A DNA stretch of 64,000 bases from Ascaris suum (lineage: Eukaryota; Nematoda; Chromadorea; Rhabditida; Ascarididae), in assembly GCA_013433145.1 (NCBI GenBank), contig CM024188.1:10840345-10904344 (forward strand), read 5' to 3'. The notes below the pieces were generated by a model. The model was not told the DNA's origin and did not search any database. It saw nothing but the letters and a program-made list of their open reading frames with translations. Below are positions 37,831 to 56,890 of this stretch, piece by piece. The position numbers and the translations under genes are program-made. The stretch's first letter is position 1. Each line of letters opens with the position of its first letter.

Positions 37831-40636
37831 TTTTACAGAATTCCACAGTTGAGCATAGGTTCCCTCAATTTCACTTGTTCGTCTCCGTCAGGTGCTGCTC
37901 GTCACTAGGTAGATTACTTAAGAATTGTTCGTGAGTTCTGGGTTCGGTTTTTTCCTCCATTTTTCGAGGGAATGCGTTCAGTCCTGTTTTCGAGGAAATG
38001 CGCTCAGTGATGAGAAGCCGATCATTTCCTGTAGCCGAGTACAGCATGTTGCATGTTTGTTACTTGTATCTTTAAATGTTTATTGTTTGGTTCCTTCTCT
38101 CTTCGTGCATAAATGGAGCTGCAGGTTGAGTTCAGCTCTCTCGCTCATCTTCAGGTGACTGGCTGAATTTTCTTGCGTCGAGTTACTGTTCTTCTATGAA
38201 CCCCTTTGCTGCAGTTGTTGGAATCGTTAAAGCATTGTCTGATGAGGTGTTTGTCTAATAAGCGTGTTTCTTGCATGATTTCACCAGAAGATTGAAATTT
38301 AGGAGTCAGTTTTCCAAAATGCGAATGCACATATCTGTCTAGGTGATTTCAGGTTGTTTTGCTTTTGATGTTGTTTTTTTTTTAAATGTTGTAAGGGTTT
38401 TAATGCAGCATTATTTGATGTCATGAGAATGTTTTGCACTCCTTGAATTTAAATCGGATTGTCCTTTTTTTGTTTTGCGGGAAGTTTTGATATATCAACG
38501 TTTGCTTTGTTATGTACCATCTAATGGGAGGAACTGTGGTGAAATTTATATGCAAAGAAATTCAGATTTGTGGAAGTGTATGAATCTGTTGACGAAAGAG
38601 TTTTTGTAATTCTGCAGCTAAGAGAATATATTAATCGCAATTGAGGCTGATTTTTGTTTGATTTGCACTAACGAAACGCGCCGTCTTCGTTGAGCAAATC
38701 TAAAAAGCAGTAAGCATTGGGCGAATATATTTTGAAATCCCTCCGTGCCTAATGATTCTACGATTTAAAGCCATACTGCGGGGCTTTGAGCCATCATGAT
38801 CTTGTTTCTTCTTTTTTTTTTCAGCCAACTATTTTCTTGAAACTCTTGAATATTTTTGTTATTTAATAGTTCCCTGTCGTTTCATATACATACAAAGCAC
38901 TCCGCTTCGTTATTCATTCTAATATCGATGCTGTGCTATTGAATGATCGGACAGCTACTTTTCAAGGGGCTGTTTGAAATTTATGCATTTGTTACGCGCA
39001 ACTATCCCGTAAAACTTGATCGGTTTGATCGTTCCTACCTCTACACTTTGATCTTCTACCGACAGATGGTCAAGCCCACCCACTGACGCAACTTTCTTTC
39101 ATACAGGGGATGAGTCATGAAGTGAACAGAAAATGCAACGGTTGAGCCAGTCCAGACGGTCAAATTTTTTAGGCTAACTGAACGCACACTGTAATCTGTA
39201 ATACAGCCGACCATTCATCCTGAGCCACAGATCTATTTAATGATCAAAACCTGTATAAATCAGACTTAGGTGGCAGCATTGAAGCATTTTTGGGATTACA
39301 ATTTTGAGGTTTCTCCCACTGCACAAGGATCTCAAGGTGAAAGACGAGTATTCCAGTACTGTGTAAGCGACTTGGTTCGTTGCATTGTTAATCACTATAT
39401 AAAGTTTACGTAATGTTTTACAGTTTTCAGCAGTTAAGCGATGGAATTTCATTGCAAGGAATGATCTGACGTTTCAGTTGTTGGGTGCATGACTGGCAGT
39501 AGGCGATAAGGAGAAGACAACTATGTTTATGTGAATGCTATAGGATAAGCCAATTAGGAGCGGAAACAAAACTTATTGAGTGAGTTTGATTATTTGGTTA
39601 TTCGGCTGTCGATTTGATATCAGTGGCGAAATATGTTGAACTTCAAATGAGAGAACTCACGAATGCCCAACTGCCAGAACAAAATTAGCATTCATTTCAA
39701 CAACATAGGTGATACGATAAGTCGGCAATACAAGACATTTTTCTTATATCACTGAAGTTTTATTTCTTTGGCGGCCATCGCCCATTTACGAGACGAGCAG
39801 CTCGTGTGATGACTGCACATGTCACTTCATATAATAATAGTTTCCTGCTCACAAAGGATTATATGAATGCAACGGTTTGATTTGAAGGCGCAGTATTTGT
39901 AGGAATTATCCAACGACTCTAACTGGTAGAGCCGAGCAATAATTTGGGCACAACGGAAAGATCTTATTACAGAGGTCTTCTCGGGGACAAAAGCGATTTT
40001 CGAAGGAGTTTCTGAGGAGTATATAATATAAAATAGCGAAAGTGGACAGGAACCTAAACACGAATTATTGTGCAGTTAACGAATGCGGCGACCATAATTA
40101 CCAATGACCAAGAAATAAAGATAAAAGCCTAATTTAGCCACAAAATATTCGAACAATAATATTTTCACTTCCAAATTCAGAGACGGATGAAAATCTTGTT
40201 TTGAGGCGATTGCATTGATTGCATACTATGGACGTGTTTCAGCTTATCACCGATTACAACTCTCCAGCTTAGATAGGGGAGCAATGATCAGTGATAAGCC
40301 GAATCTGCGACAGTTTGATGATAGAAAATACACAACAATTCAAAACTGGTTCACTAAGAAGCGCTACGGATTTTAGCATCATCTACGTTCAGGAATTCAT
40401 CGGCTTCATACATTCGGCAGTGATAGCCATTTGCTGAATTCTTTGTACGGACAATATGATTCACTGCGGTTTTGCCAGGTAGCGCTGTTAAGATTGTTTT
40501 TTTTTTCCAACGTAAAGTGCTTGAATGAATCGAAATATATTCACGCAGTGTTGGAGGATCGGAACTGTTTCCGAATTGAGGCGATTGTTCTACTGATTTG
40601 GCACAGAGGCACATTTGCTTCAAGGTTGAAGTCTTT
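37831..40636. other. Convergent intergenic stretch between TMEM208 and TMEM144
   Basis: No gene was recognised. The 3' ends of the two flanking genes must lie here. Open frames are short and unlike known proteins. Confidence 0.5.
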
Positions 40637-46348
<5,712 letters not shown>

Positions 46349-46350
46349 CT
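46349..46350 (-). other. Likely trans-splice acceptor at the TMEM144 start
   Basis: On the minus strand ggaatagttttag ends directly before the ATG. No upstream coding exon exists, so this fits spliced-leader addition right at the start codon. Confidence 0.5.
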
Positions 46351-49065
46351 AAAACTATTCCTTCAGTTTCCAAGTTATAATTCTTGAGGTCTTATTTATT
46401 ACTTCGCAGTTGAACCTGTACGATACGATGGCCCCAGTTCTCGCCTCTTGGCATGTTCAAAGAAACAAGTTTCATGGAGAAAGAGAAACTATGTCACAAC
46501 GATTACCTTTTAAAAAAACCAGTATACGGAAAAAGCGCTCACTTAATCCAAATCTTATCTGCTTGATCGTTAGCTGCGCTCCATAGCACACGCGAAAGCT
46601 GCTAGAAAGTAGTTTTGGCTACTTTCATTGCTACTCTTTAATTGTAAAAGTAGTAGCACCATTCCTTGTTCGACCGACCGATCATCGACCCCTAGCGGTC
46701 GAATATAACGCTAAGATCAGAAGTTTTGAAATCTGGAAGGCCACCCAGGAAACTTGGAACATACTTAATTTCTAAATCTAAAGTAGAAGTTGTATGAAGC
46801 AAGCAGAAAAGCACCGCGCTTTTCTATTAGCAACTGTGCTGGATGCTTTCGTATAGAATGTTTTTTCGAGTTCAATATGGGGTGTTCTTTAATGTTGAGT
46901 TTAGCGGGTATCATTGAAGACAATGGGAGTATGAACAGAGAATTTTTGGCCGTAGGTGAGAGAGGAAAGGATGGAGAACTCATCGAAGCCGGCGCCCCGA
47001 TGAAACAGCGAGGAGAAGAAAGCCTGAGAATTACTCTTCGAATGGAACTCTGTCTCAAAGCGGCGACCCCCAATCACATTAAACTGATGACTTGTGTAAT
47101 GCTATTAATTCAACAATTTCTTGTGCCGTTGTATAACTGTTTGCTTCTCACAAACGGCGCTCTACTTTCATGTAAAGTTATAAGTCAGAGCAGAAGGTAC
47201 TAGAAGTATTTGAGCGGAGCGCTTTCATAGAGATAAAAATATTAGTGAACATTCACAACTTTGCATTTTGCTATAAACAAAGCCATTTATATAAGGTAAT
47301 ATGTTATGAAATAATATAAATGATACTCACATATGTATGTATGTATAAAAAAAAAAACTTGTAGGTGGAATAAATATAATAAATATATATAAGTAACAAA
47401 TAAAACCTTTAAAAAAATCGGTTTCATTTTAACTGACATAACTATCGAAGAGAAAACACCAAGAAATAGTGATATTCATCACAACTTGGATTTGCATTAT
47501 TTTGATTGGTAGCCGAATAGAATTCTTACAGACAGATAGGAAACGTAACACGCAGAACCTGAGCAAATAACCTAACTGAGTTAAGTCAAAACTTGTGCAC
47601 CATAGCGCAATTTTCCCCGATACGCGTTGCGCCGACAAAGTTTTTAAACTACAGTTCAGCGTATTGTCACTTTGTAAGTTTCTCTAACCGATTGGGAAGA
47701 GTTACACCTATATTCTTTGCCCCTCTGTAACCTGTTCACCCGAAGTTTGGCCCATCTCTTTCCTATATTGTCGATTGCACAGATTCTGCATTTCATATTT
47801 TACTGTGTCTGTACACGCGCAGTACAAATTGCAGGGGAATTTATATATGAAACTGAGGTTGAAATTTAATTCAAGATCAATATAGTGGTGGAAGTCACAA
47901 ATGATAATTTTTATCGACTTTAGATATAACGAACTATGTAAACACGAAAAATTTCACTTTATTTCAGCTATTCTAAATTGGCGAAGTACACAGAGAATTT
48001 GATAAATCATGCCGAAAAATTAGAACGATATTAGAACATGCCGAAAAAAACGATTTGAATTGTCCTCAAAACTTCACGAATCACTCACAACGGGTTCACT
48101 TCATAGCCGTATTTTCCAGCTTCATAGCGATAAACGTACACAAACACTTACAGCATACGATTATACAGTGCAAATTTCAAACGCATTTAAAAACTATCAT
48201 TCGGTTAAACGGTGACTTCTGAAATTGAATACTTAGTGATAACCAACGTGTAAGTAAACTCCATAGGACGTGCATAAAAGCAGTCACTCTTACTACTATC
48301 CCCCGGTGATAGGCATAGTGGCATGGGTCTTCTCTATTGTTATCACTTGTGAGAGGTTTTTAAGCGCAAAATTTGAACACTTTTCATATCTTTTTTTTTT
48401 TTTTTGCTTTATTTGCAAGTTTTTAGCAAATTTTATAGATCCGAGGAGAAGAGAGCGAAATGAAAAGCTCGAAAGAAGGTTGTCCATTTAGCGGAAATTT
48501 TTGAACTATGTACTCAATCTTAATTAGTTAGTACTGATGGAAACAAGTTGCCAATGTGGAGAACTGCTAAACGATTTGATGCGCTTCTGAAATAATTGTT
48601 AAAAAACTGCTCTCTCTATGAAGAGTTGTTTCCGCAAAACGTCTCAACGTTATATCGATACGCTCGAGAAATAAATAGAATATTGTTCTCGGATGATGAA
48701 AGTATACAAACTATACAGTTCTTCTTCTCAAAACGTTCCACATTTTTCTGTTTTTTTACGTACAAATTTTAACGCTAGAAATTTTTAGTAATTAAAAATC
48801 TTTTATATTATTTCAATTCGATGATAGACTAAAGAGCGAGCACATGCTAATTCATTGAGCACAATTATTGATATAGACAAGGATGAGCACAATGGAAAAA
48901 TCCGAAATTTTCTGAGTTCTGGGTCTTACTCCAAGATAGCCTTCAAGTTTTTTTTTTTGTTACCACAACTGCGAATCGAACAGCTGATTGTCACGAGCAT
49001 GTAAGGTGTTAATAACAGTGCACACATTGCAGAATTTGTCAGTTATAAGCAGTGAGGGTGGAGTG

Positions 49066-49220
49066 CAAAAAGAGAGAAGACGGAATAGAAAGAGAGGAAA
49101 TATTAGTTATTTGCATTCATATACAAAAAAGAGAGAAAGGATGAGGGCGGGGAAGACGGAAATAGAAAGAAAGAGAAGGAGAGAAGAGGGAAGACAAAAG
49201 GAGATGGAGGATGAAAAAAT
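49066..49220. repeat. Homopurine (GA-rich) tract
   Basis: The plus strand here is almost entirely A and G, for example gagagaaggagagaagaggg-like runs, with few pyrimidines. It can read as an Arg/Glu/Lys-rich frame, but that follows from composition and is not evidence of a gene. Confidence 0.7.
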
Positions 49221-50090
49221 ATTAACTTCAATTTTCCTATCGGTAATTTTCATTGCGGGAGCAGAAGTTGAAAACGGATAATTCATATTGTCGGTTTGTG
49301 CTGCGCGGACAAGGGCGATTCGAGTTTCAATTGCTGCTAACAACTGTCGTTTAATCTATATTACTGTAAACTGCAATATTTTCACGCGTCAATAACTGCT
49401 ACAACTAATCTTGTGACTGTCATACAAATGAACGTGTTTATGCTCTCGTTAATGGCTTTACCTCGACAGCAAAGAGGGGAAGAGGCAATTCAAATTTAAA
49501 CGACAAGATTCCTTAAATGAAATTTTTTTTAAAAGCATTTGTTTAAAACTAAGGACTTAGATATGCTAAACATAATGAAAGGTATAAGAAGAACCTGAAA
49601 TGAATGATGCAAGTGGCAAAATTAATGACCGTTGCTTCTCAATGGCAAAACGCTAAAGGCCAATGCGTTGTAGTTCTATGCTCTGAAAGTAGTCTCCGCC
49701 TACAAAGAACGGGGAAGTCTATTTCCTAAGTTCTAGCCATTTTGCCTTATCACCTCATAATTATTTTCTTTTGTCTGTGGAATCTTCTCTATTCAATAAG
49801 TATTACGATATGCAATCGGTCGAAACGGTTTTCTTTTAAAAAGGCTTTATTCGACTGTGATAACATTGAAAACGGAAATGTAGACTTCTTCGCACAAGTA
49901 TCTCGCCTCATGAGTGCAAGCATTCGATTTATGGTGAATCTCAATGATTTAATTAGGACATTTTTACTTGCCACTGGCAACTAGCTCAACTCAAAAAAAA
50001 ATCTTTTCTAAATTTGCGCTCTTTAAATTCATCTACAAAAATCACAAAATGTTTTTAATCGAAGCATAAAAATGATATACATAGCAGTGA

Positions 50091-50110
50091 TTGTTGTTGT
50101 TGTTGTTGTT
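50091..50110. repeat. (GTT)n microsatellite
   Basis: Six to seven GTT units occur in non-coding DNA. Confidence 0.85.
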
Positions 50111-53100
50111 GAAATGTCCGAGATTATAGTGGACGCAAAAGCTGCGCTTGAAAAAAGAGGAACATTGGTGTAACAGAGTGTAAGAATTCAGTCACTGAAG
50201 AAACAATGATTCAAATAAGTCGTTAAAAAACAAAACAAAACAAAGAATGAATCGTGGAAAAAAAAGCAAAATGCATAGAAAATGCACATTAGGTTCTAAA
50301 TATAAAATTAACAAGGCGCTGGTGGTTAATTGGTGAATGGCGTTCATTGAGAGCGCAAAATGCAAAAACAACTGAACCCAACAGTGTGGAGCACGTACTT
50401 AGGCGCCGTCGTTTTATTTTTTTTTTTATTTGTTTTTTTTTTTCTTCGGTCGGAATGCACAAACAAACGAAGCGAACGCACTGATAAGAAACATCACATG
50501 TTGTGAATGGGAGTGTGCCACAGTATTTTGCTAACATATAGACCTAAAGATGCACAATCATTTCCCTTCTGCTGTGAACTTGTTCACAAAATAGGCATTA
50601 TAATTGCAACAAAGTGCAACTTCTTGCATAGACATTGCTATTTGTTTATTTATCCCCTTACACGTGCGTTAAATTTTATTCCGGTTGTCAATCAACAGTT
50701 ATGCATTTGCCTCGAAATTTACTTCCTCTCAGCGTTATAATTTATTAAAAAAAAAAAAATGGAGCAATCGAACCACTGAAGGAATCTGCTAGCTAAAGGA
50801 GTTTTTCTTTAAGCCACGTATTTCGCACAAATTTATTTTGTCGATTTGTTGTAAAGTTTACATAAAGAGTTTCAACATCGCCTTGTTTGATGCAATTTAA
50901 AAATGCTTTCTTTTTCCTTGGTTTGATTGTATGCCTTCAGTTTAGCATGAAAAGCTCTCATCTGATCGCATGTTTGATTGTCAAACAGCTAACACAATGA
51001 AATCGAAGAAGCCAAGAAAGCTTCATCTACCACTAATCGACCAAAGAGGGCGTCCGATCACATTTTCCCATATAACTTGCTGTCTTTACATGTTCTTCGT
51101 ATATTTTCGAACAAGGTGAATTCGATTCAACGCAACACCTTCCGGTAAAATAGTTTCTTCGATAATATTCATCTCTTTTTCGTTTAATGGAATAATTTCA
51201 CGAATTTTGCATTATGATATGAAAATGGTGTGAAACGTTTACTAATGTTGGCGTATATGTGAGTAATATGAGCTCCTAACCTTTCAAATATTCCGCAGTA
51301 AGAGTGAATAAGTGGTATTGAGGTGATTGGCAGTTAACTTTAACTAGCTCTAAATTTTTTCACCTATATTTTCTATAGTCTAAGGAAATCCGGAAAAATT
51401 TTTCAATAATAGTCCGGAAAATTTTTTTAATAATACACTTTCAAAATTGCTTTTCAAAACTGTAAAACTCTTGCGAAATAATGATACAGCCCGGCGTAGC
51501 TGGGCTCTGAGAGGATCGCATTGCGACAGTTTGCTTCATCCATATTCTCCATGTTCCATAAAAGTTTCGGTAAGTTTCATGAAATTCGTTTCTGACATAA
51601 TGTTTTCAAAATTCTATACAGCGTTATTTATAAACTAAGTCGCAATAAGCGGGCAATGAATCTCGATGAAACCAGCAATGACCAATCGTTGAAAAGTCCA
51701 CTCCCTTCGTAAATATGTGCCATTAAAATTTGAAAGCATTTCTATGGCATTCATAATATCTGGATGTAAAAGCAATGTATGTGGGACGTTGTTCTATCGA
51801 TGCAATTCCTTCTGTTTTGCGTTATGTGACGTTATTTCGATGCATAAATGAATTAATCGAAAATTCCACTATAATCTCGTTAACTAAAAGCTCAATCGGA
51901 GCATGAATATATGAGAGGGATTTGTAAACGATGAAGCATCAGTGAAATATAAGTGACAGTTAAAGCAAATAAAGCCTTGACGAGCAAATAGTGAAAAACG
52001 ATCGGCTCTATGTACGATGTTAATAGACGAAGCGAAGCTCACATCGCACTTTTCTTATGATGCATGGCTTATATCGATGTCTTCAGAATAACTATGCAAC
52101 ACTTATAGCAATGGGGCTACTACTTGCTTAATGAAACGAAAAATAGAAAGCGAAAGTGGAGAATCGTGAAATTTTCAACACATGAATATCAGTAAATGAG
52201 CGTAAAAATAGGTGATAAATATGCGATTAGCAATCCACTACGATTGAATAAAGGGGAAATTTCCTCAATTTAAATTGTTTCACAAACATAAACAAGCCTA
52301 GAAATGGCAAAAATATAATAGCTGCAAATAAGGCATTATGATAGTATAATGATTCAGCTATCGCAATCTATTTCCCCAAAAGAAAAGAGTTAGCAAATTT
52401 CACCTCATTCATCAAATCAAAAAATGAACTGCAATATTACTTCACTGTAATTCCTCTACATTGTATTGCTTTTGTAAGTGCATTAGCTAGAAAGAAATTC
52501 GAAAATAGCATTTTGATAAACGTTAACCGATAGCATAAACCGTCTATGAAATGTGAAGCAATCCTCCATTAAGAAGAATTTATTGCATTCATCATCCGAA
52601 TATTCATCATCAATTTCGAGCATTTAATCGTTTTTCTATATATTTCCAGAATTTTATGCATGTAAAATGAAAAATTCTATTAATATTACGATTCGTTTTA
52701 TTTAGCAAATTAGTTTTAATTTTAGCTATCATTTTCCTCTCCTATTGTATTTTCAAGCAGAATAATGTAAAACAATTAGTAGGAGTGTTGGTCTATTCAT
52801 ATACAACTCTAAACAAAAATAGTAATTAAATGGCCTATTAATATGATAATAAAAAATTTCGCGTCATTACTTGTGAATTAGACAGTCGAAATGTTTCTTC
52901 ACAAATTTGATATTTTGGAAGTAATATTCATATAAATAATATTTTCACGCATATACTTTAGAAGTACTCGAAAATGTAGTATTGGAAAGTATTAAATAGT
53001 ATTAGAAAATATAATATATACCTTATAAGAATGAATCAAAAGATGGAAATCTCGTTTTCCAGGTGAGGGAGTTCTTTAAATCGAGCACCTGCGTAAGGAA

Positions 53101-55859
53101 ACTAGACGAAACATCGGTGATATTAGCACAGAGTCGTTGTTCTATGATGTACTATGAGATATTTACAAAGCACTTTAGCAGCTGATAGGAGTGATAGATG
53201 GATCGATGGCGACAGTGATAAATTTAGAAGACATCGATGACCAATGTTCCATTTGAAGTAGAATTGAAGATGAGCGAGAAACACGAAAAAACGCTACGTA
53301 AAATATGGTTGATCGCAAACGTGAAAAATGTACGTATCGGTGGATAGCTGAACGCATCAGGCAGCCCACAATAAACAGCACTCGCATGATCGAAGTGGGC
53401 CATCATTTCGTACACGTAAAACATTTTGTATTTCTCTCTTTAGATCAACTTACCAACAGTTACGTAGCTAATTGCTTATAAAACTCCCAGTAAAAAAAAA
53501 TCTAATATTGTCCTTCTTTACGGGTTTCTATTTCTTCCTCTTATCCATTTTAATTATCTCCTATTTCTAACGATCTCGAAATAGTAGGCATGAAAATTTC
53601 ATGAAGAGAGTGAAGAAAACAGTGGCAAAAGTATAGACATAATTTTGAAATGTTTCTGAAGTAGTGAAAGAAAGTACCACATAAGTTAGAGTAAGAACGT
53701 TCGCAAATGGATGATCCTCTTTGAGCAACGAACGCTAGGTATAATGCGTACCGCATGCGTGCGCAATAAGCAAACAATCTGTTCTAAAGAGCTGTCAGTA
53801 AGCTGGCAGCAAATGAGTGTTACAGATACAAAAAAAAATCTCTTCAATCGATAAATAATTTCAAAAATCGTCCAAGGATAAATGGGAACACGATCCGCAG
53901 ATGGCATCCAAACCCCCGTTCTTTCGCTTTCGGCGCAGATGCCCGACGCCTGACTTAAATGCTGCAGTGCTTTTAATATCCGTTAAATTCGTTGCCTAAA
54001 TTCCATTCGTTGTAATTTGCACATAATGCAATAAGCTTGATGACAAATAGCGTCATTGATCGTCACAGATTTGTAATCGGGCTGTCATTAAAGTGAGTCA
54101 AACTGAAGTTGGCTTTGTCGTAAGACGTTAGCACCGCATAAACATCGAAATTCAAAGTTTCATCCCCAAAAAGTTGTCACTATCATCCGGTAGATAGCGA
54201 ATCAGCAACGACAGCTCTCACTCAGTCAAGAACAAAACTAAGAATGCTCTCAAAACTGCGAGCCAACTCGGAAAGCCAATTGTGTGCCGTTTTATCGTTC
54301 GAGTGATGAACGCGTCGCACGCACATAACAGTTCATCAGTTGGCGTGCCGTTTTGTAGGATCCGTTCAGCTGCGGGACCGTGCTAAATGATGTTGCAAGA
54401 CTGCTGTTCACTAGCACCACCAAATCATTCGACAAATGTTCATTAGTCCTACAACATTGAACACGTGACTAACGAGTAGAATAATGCCCAAATTCGATTC
54501 ACTTACCACATTTTATTGATTATATCTTCACCTTCTTTATAAAGAAACTTAGGATTTATATTCAAGCAGATATTGCAGACAAATCTGTTCATTGATCTGA
54601 CCAAATGCATTCTCAGTTAGTATTTAAACACGGTAGGTCCAACACTTGTTATTTGGCACATGGAAAATCTCCTTCCGTTGTGGAACATGAACAGAACATT
54701 GGTTAATTAGTGTGCTGATGCATAGTATAGGTTCGTGGCGAAAGATAGAAGGGAGCACTTTCGATGAAGCAATGCAAAGAACGTCAAAAGGGGCAACGTT
54801 TGCTTGGGAAACGAGACCGCCATCACATCTGTACAGATGGAGAGATAGGGGGGGGGGGAATAGGGGGAAACAAGGTCATAGAAATAAAGTCGTATAAATT
54901 TGCCTTCGTTTCTCGGCTATTTATGATAGCCCATAAGTGAGTGATGAGCTGAAATGAGCGCAATGATCACAGCTCAAAATGCACTGCAGCGATCACAGCT
55001 CAAAGCGCTTATTTGCCTCATGAGCGCTTGTTGTAAAAAATACTTGTAGATAAGATCGCCAAGCACGTTGCGAGGGAAAAAAAGGAGAAGAAAGAAATGC
55101 AGTTGATTTGTGTATTGGTGGTAAGCATTACACTCAGATTTGAAAATAAAAAAAAAGGTGAATAGCAGCCGTGTTTGCATTGAATGAACAAAATGATAGA
55201 AACACACTCATCATTCATTACAATAATATTCGAAGTTTGCACTGTAATTCTACAATTGCATAATGTAAAACCTGAGTGCCGTTGATAATGCAAAATGAAA
55301 TAAATAAAACGTTCATGATAAAGTGAGCTATTGAAGCGATAGATGAGCAACTCTGATTATATTTCTTTCAGTTAACAAAGCCGATTTATTACATAAAAAT
55401 TCCATCGTGTTTGTATGTCAGTGTGCGAATTAGCTGCTCAATTATTTGCATATTGCATTAGCATTTCAGTGGTTGAGTTGATCATTTTGCTGCGCCATTT
55501 ATATGAGCGATTATCCCATTTAGTTATCTAACTAACAACCTCGACTAAATTTGCATACTTGAGGATTCACTCTAAACGTTTATTAGCTCCTGTCATTTTG
55601 CTGCGAAAAGCTTCAGCGGTACTTCGATATTCGCCACGGCTGTGTGCCTATCAGAGCTATAAAAAAGCATTATGACGCTCGATGAAGACCAAACACCAGG
55701 TACGCGATAGCTGCACCTCCGATAGCTGCAATCCGAAGATGTAGAGACACGATATGGAATTTTTTTTAGACGCCTGGATTTCTGTGTTGAATATAAAATT
55801 TCACGTTCAAATTGAGCATATTCATAACACAATGACCTTTATGTTTCAGTCGAGAAGCT

Positions 55860-56890
55860 ACGCTTGGAACTAGAAACGAATAGCGTCATTGGCTTCTTCT
55901 CAAAGTACGTCTAGGCGGATGAATCTTACGAACAACACTTGGAGAATAGTTGTTCACTCCTTATCCAATTGATAATGACGTCACATAAAAAACGTTTTGC
56001 ATTCTATTGTATCTTCGCTTACATTAACGATGCTCTCGATAATATTCCAAGCAGTCCCAGCCTCTTTGCTGATAGCCTCAAATTTTTGTCGTCCATTGTA
56101 CGACCTTACCTAAAGCTTTCACGTTCTCTAAAAGCGTTTTGATTCATTTATTAACCGATCGAAATTGTGGCAATTAAATATTTCCTATGAGAAGTGGCAA
56201 CTGGTTATTAACAGCTTTAACATGATTGCTTTTTGAAGCAAGAGATCGATGTTCTTTCTTCTACAGATGGCGTCCATGGCCTGGTGTCATAACTAACTCT
56301 GGTCTTCAATGCATGTTTCAACGTCCCACTTAAGGAAAAGTCGCCCAAAACTGCACACAGCGGTGTCCGCAACTTTGAAGCATTGTCGAAAGGCTTCCAT
56401 TACTTGCTGCAGACACATTTTGGGGTACTGCGCCCTCGAACGGTCATCATTTGCTTTCTCGTATCGAATCAATAGAAGACGTTCATTTCACTCATGTCGT
56501 TTTCGCAAGGTATACTACGATCTATACAAGTCGCACTTGCCACAACCCTAAAAATCCTTAACTTGAAGTCACTAGAATACAACAGGCTCAAAGTTAGTTT
56601 CACTCTTGTTCACAGAATTGTGCACAATATTTCACTCTAAGAAACACTTCAATTCGTTCTCCCATCCACCGCCGTTGCCATTTGTGGTTATCAATTTCAT
56701 ATAATCAAAAGTGTTGTGGCACAAAGAGTGTGCCCTACACATTCCACTCCAGTGTAGTACGTACGTGAAACGTGCTGCCCGCTTATGTCATTAATGCGAT
56801 TGTTGAATCTCGTGTGGCTTCCAATGCTATCGTTTTTGAGACTTTATGAACGAGATGTTTGCTCTTTCCTTGATCATCATTTCTGTTTTT
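55860..56890 (+). mobile_element. Decayed CR1-like non-LTR retrotransposon, reverse transcriptase 3' half
   Basis: Successive plus-strand frames match the order of a CR1/Jockey-type reverse transcriptase. At about 55990-56080 is FCIFAYINDALDNIPSSPSL then FADSLKFLSS, where the catalytic FADD box reads FADS. At about 56160-56220 is LWQLNISYEKWQLVIN (thumb region). At about 56275 is PGVITNSGLQC. At about 56560-56637 is LKSLEYNRLKVSFTLVHRIV then HNIS, the typical C-terminal LesLe.RRLk...VyKi.hg pattern. At about 56765-56848 is NVLPAYVINAIVES then a stop, matching WN.LP..VV.A. Frameshifts and stops separate these blocks, so the copy is dead. The endonuclease part and termini were not found. Confidence 0.75.

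Larger units (their letters stand above)
46351..55850. other. Gene-poor stretch, 9.5 kb
   Basis: No gene was recognised on either strand. It holds a GTT microsatellite at about 50091-50110, a purine-rich tract at about 49066-49220, T homopolymers near 48391 and 50415-50445, and a C run at about 45496 just outside it. A short duplicated word, gatcacagctcaaa, occurs twice near 54965-55000. The open frames are AT-rich and do not look like conserved proteins. Confidence 0.5.

Noticed and set aside
39918..39990. tRNA-like A-box words (actctaactggtagag)
   Set aside because: No B-box (GTTCRANNC) or cloverleaf pairing follows.
48988..49281. 97-codon plus-strand frame rich in Arg and Glu
   Set aside because: It results from the homopurine tract, with no splice or homology support.
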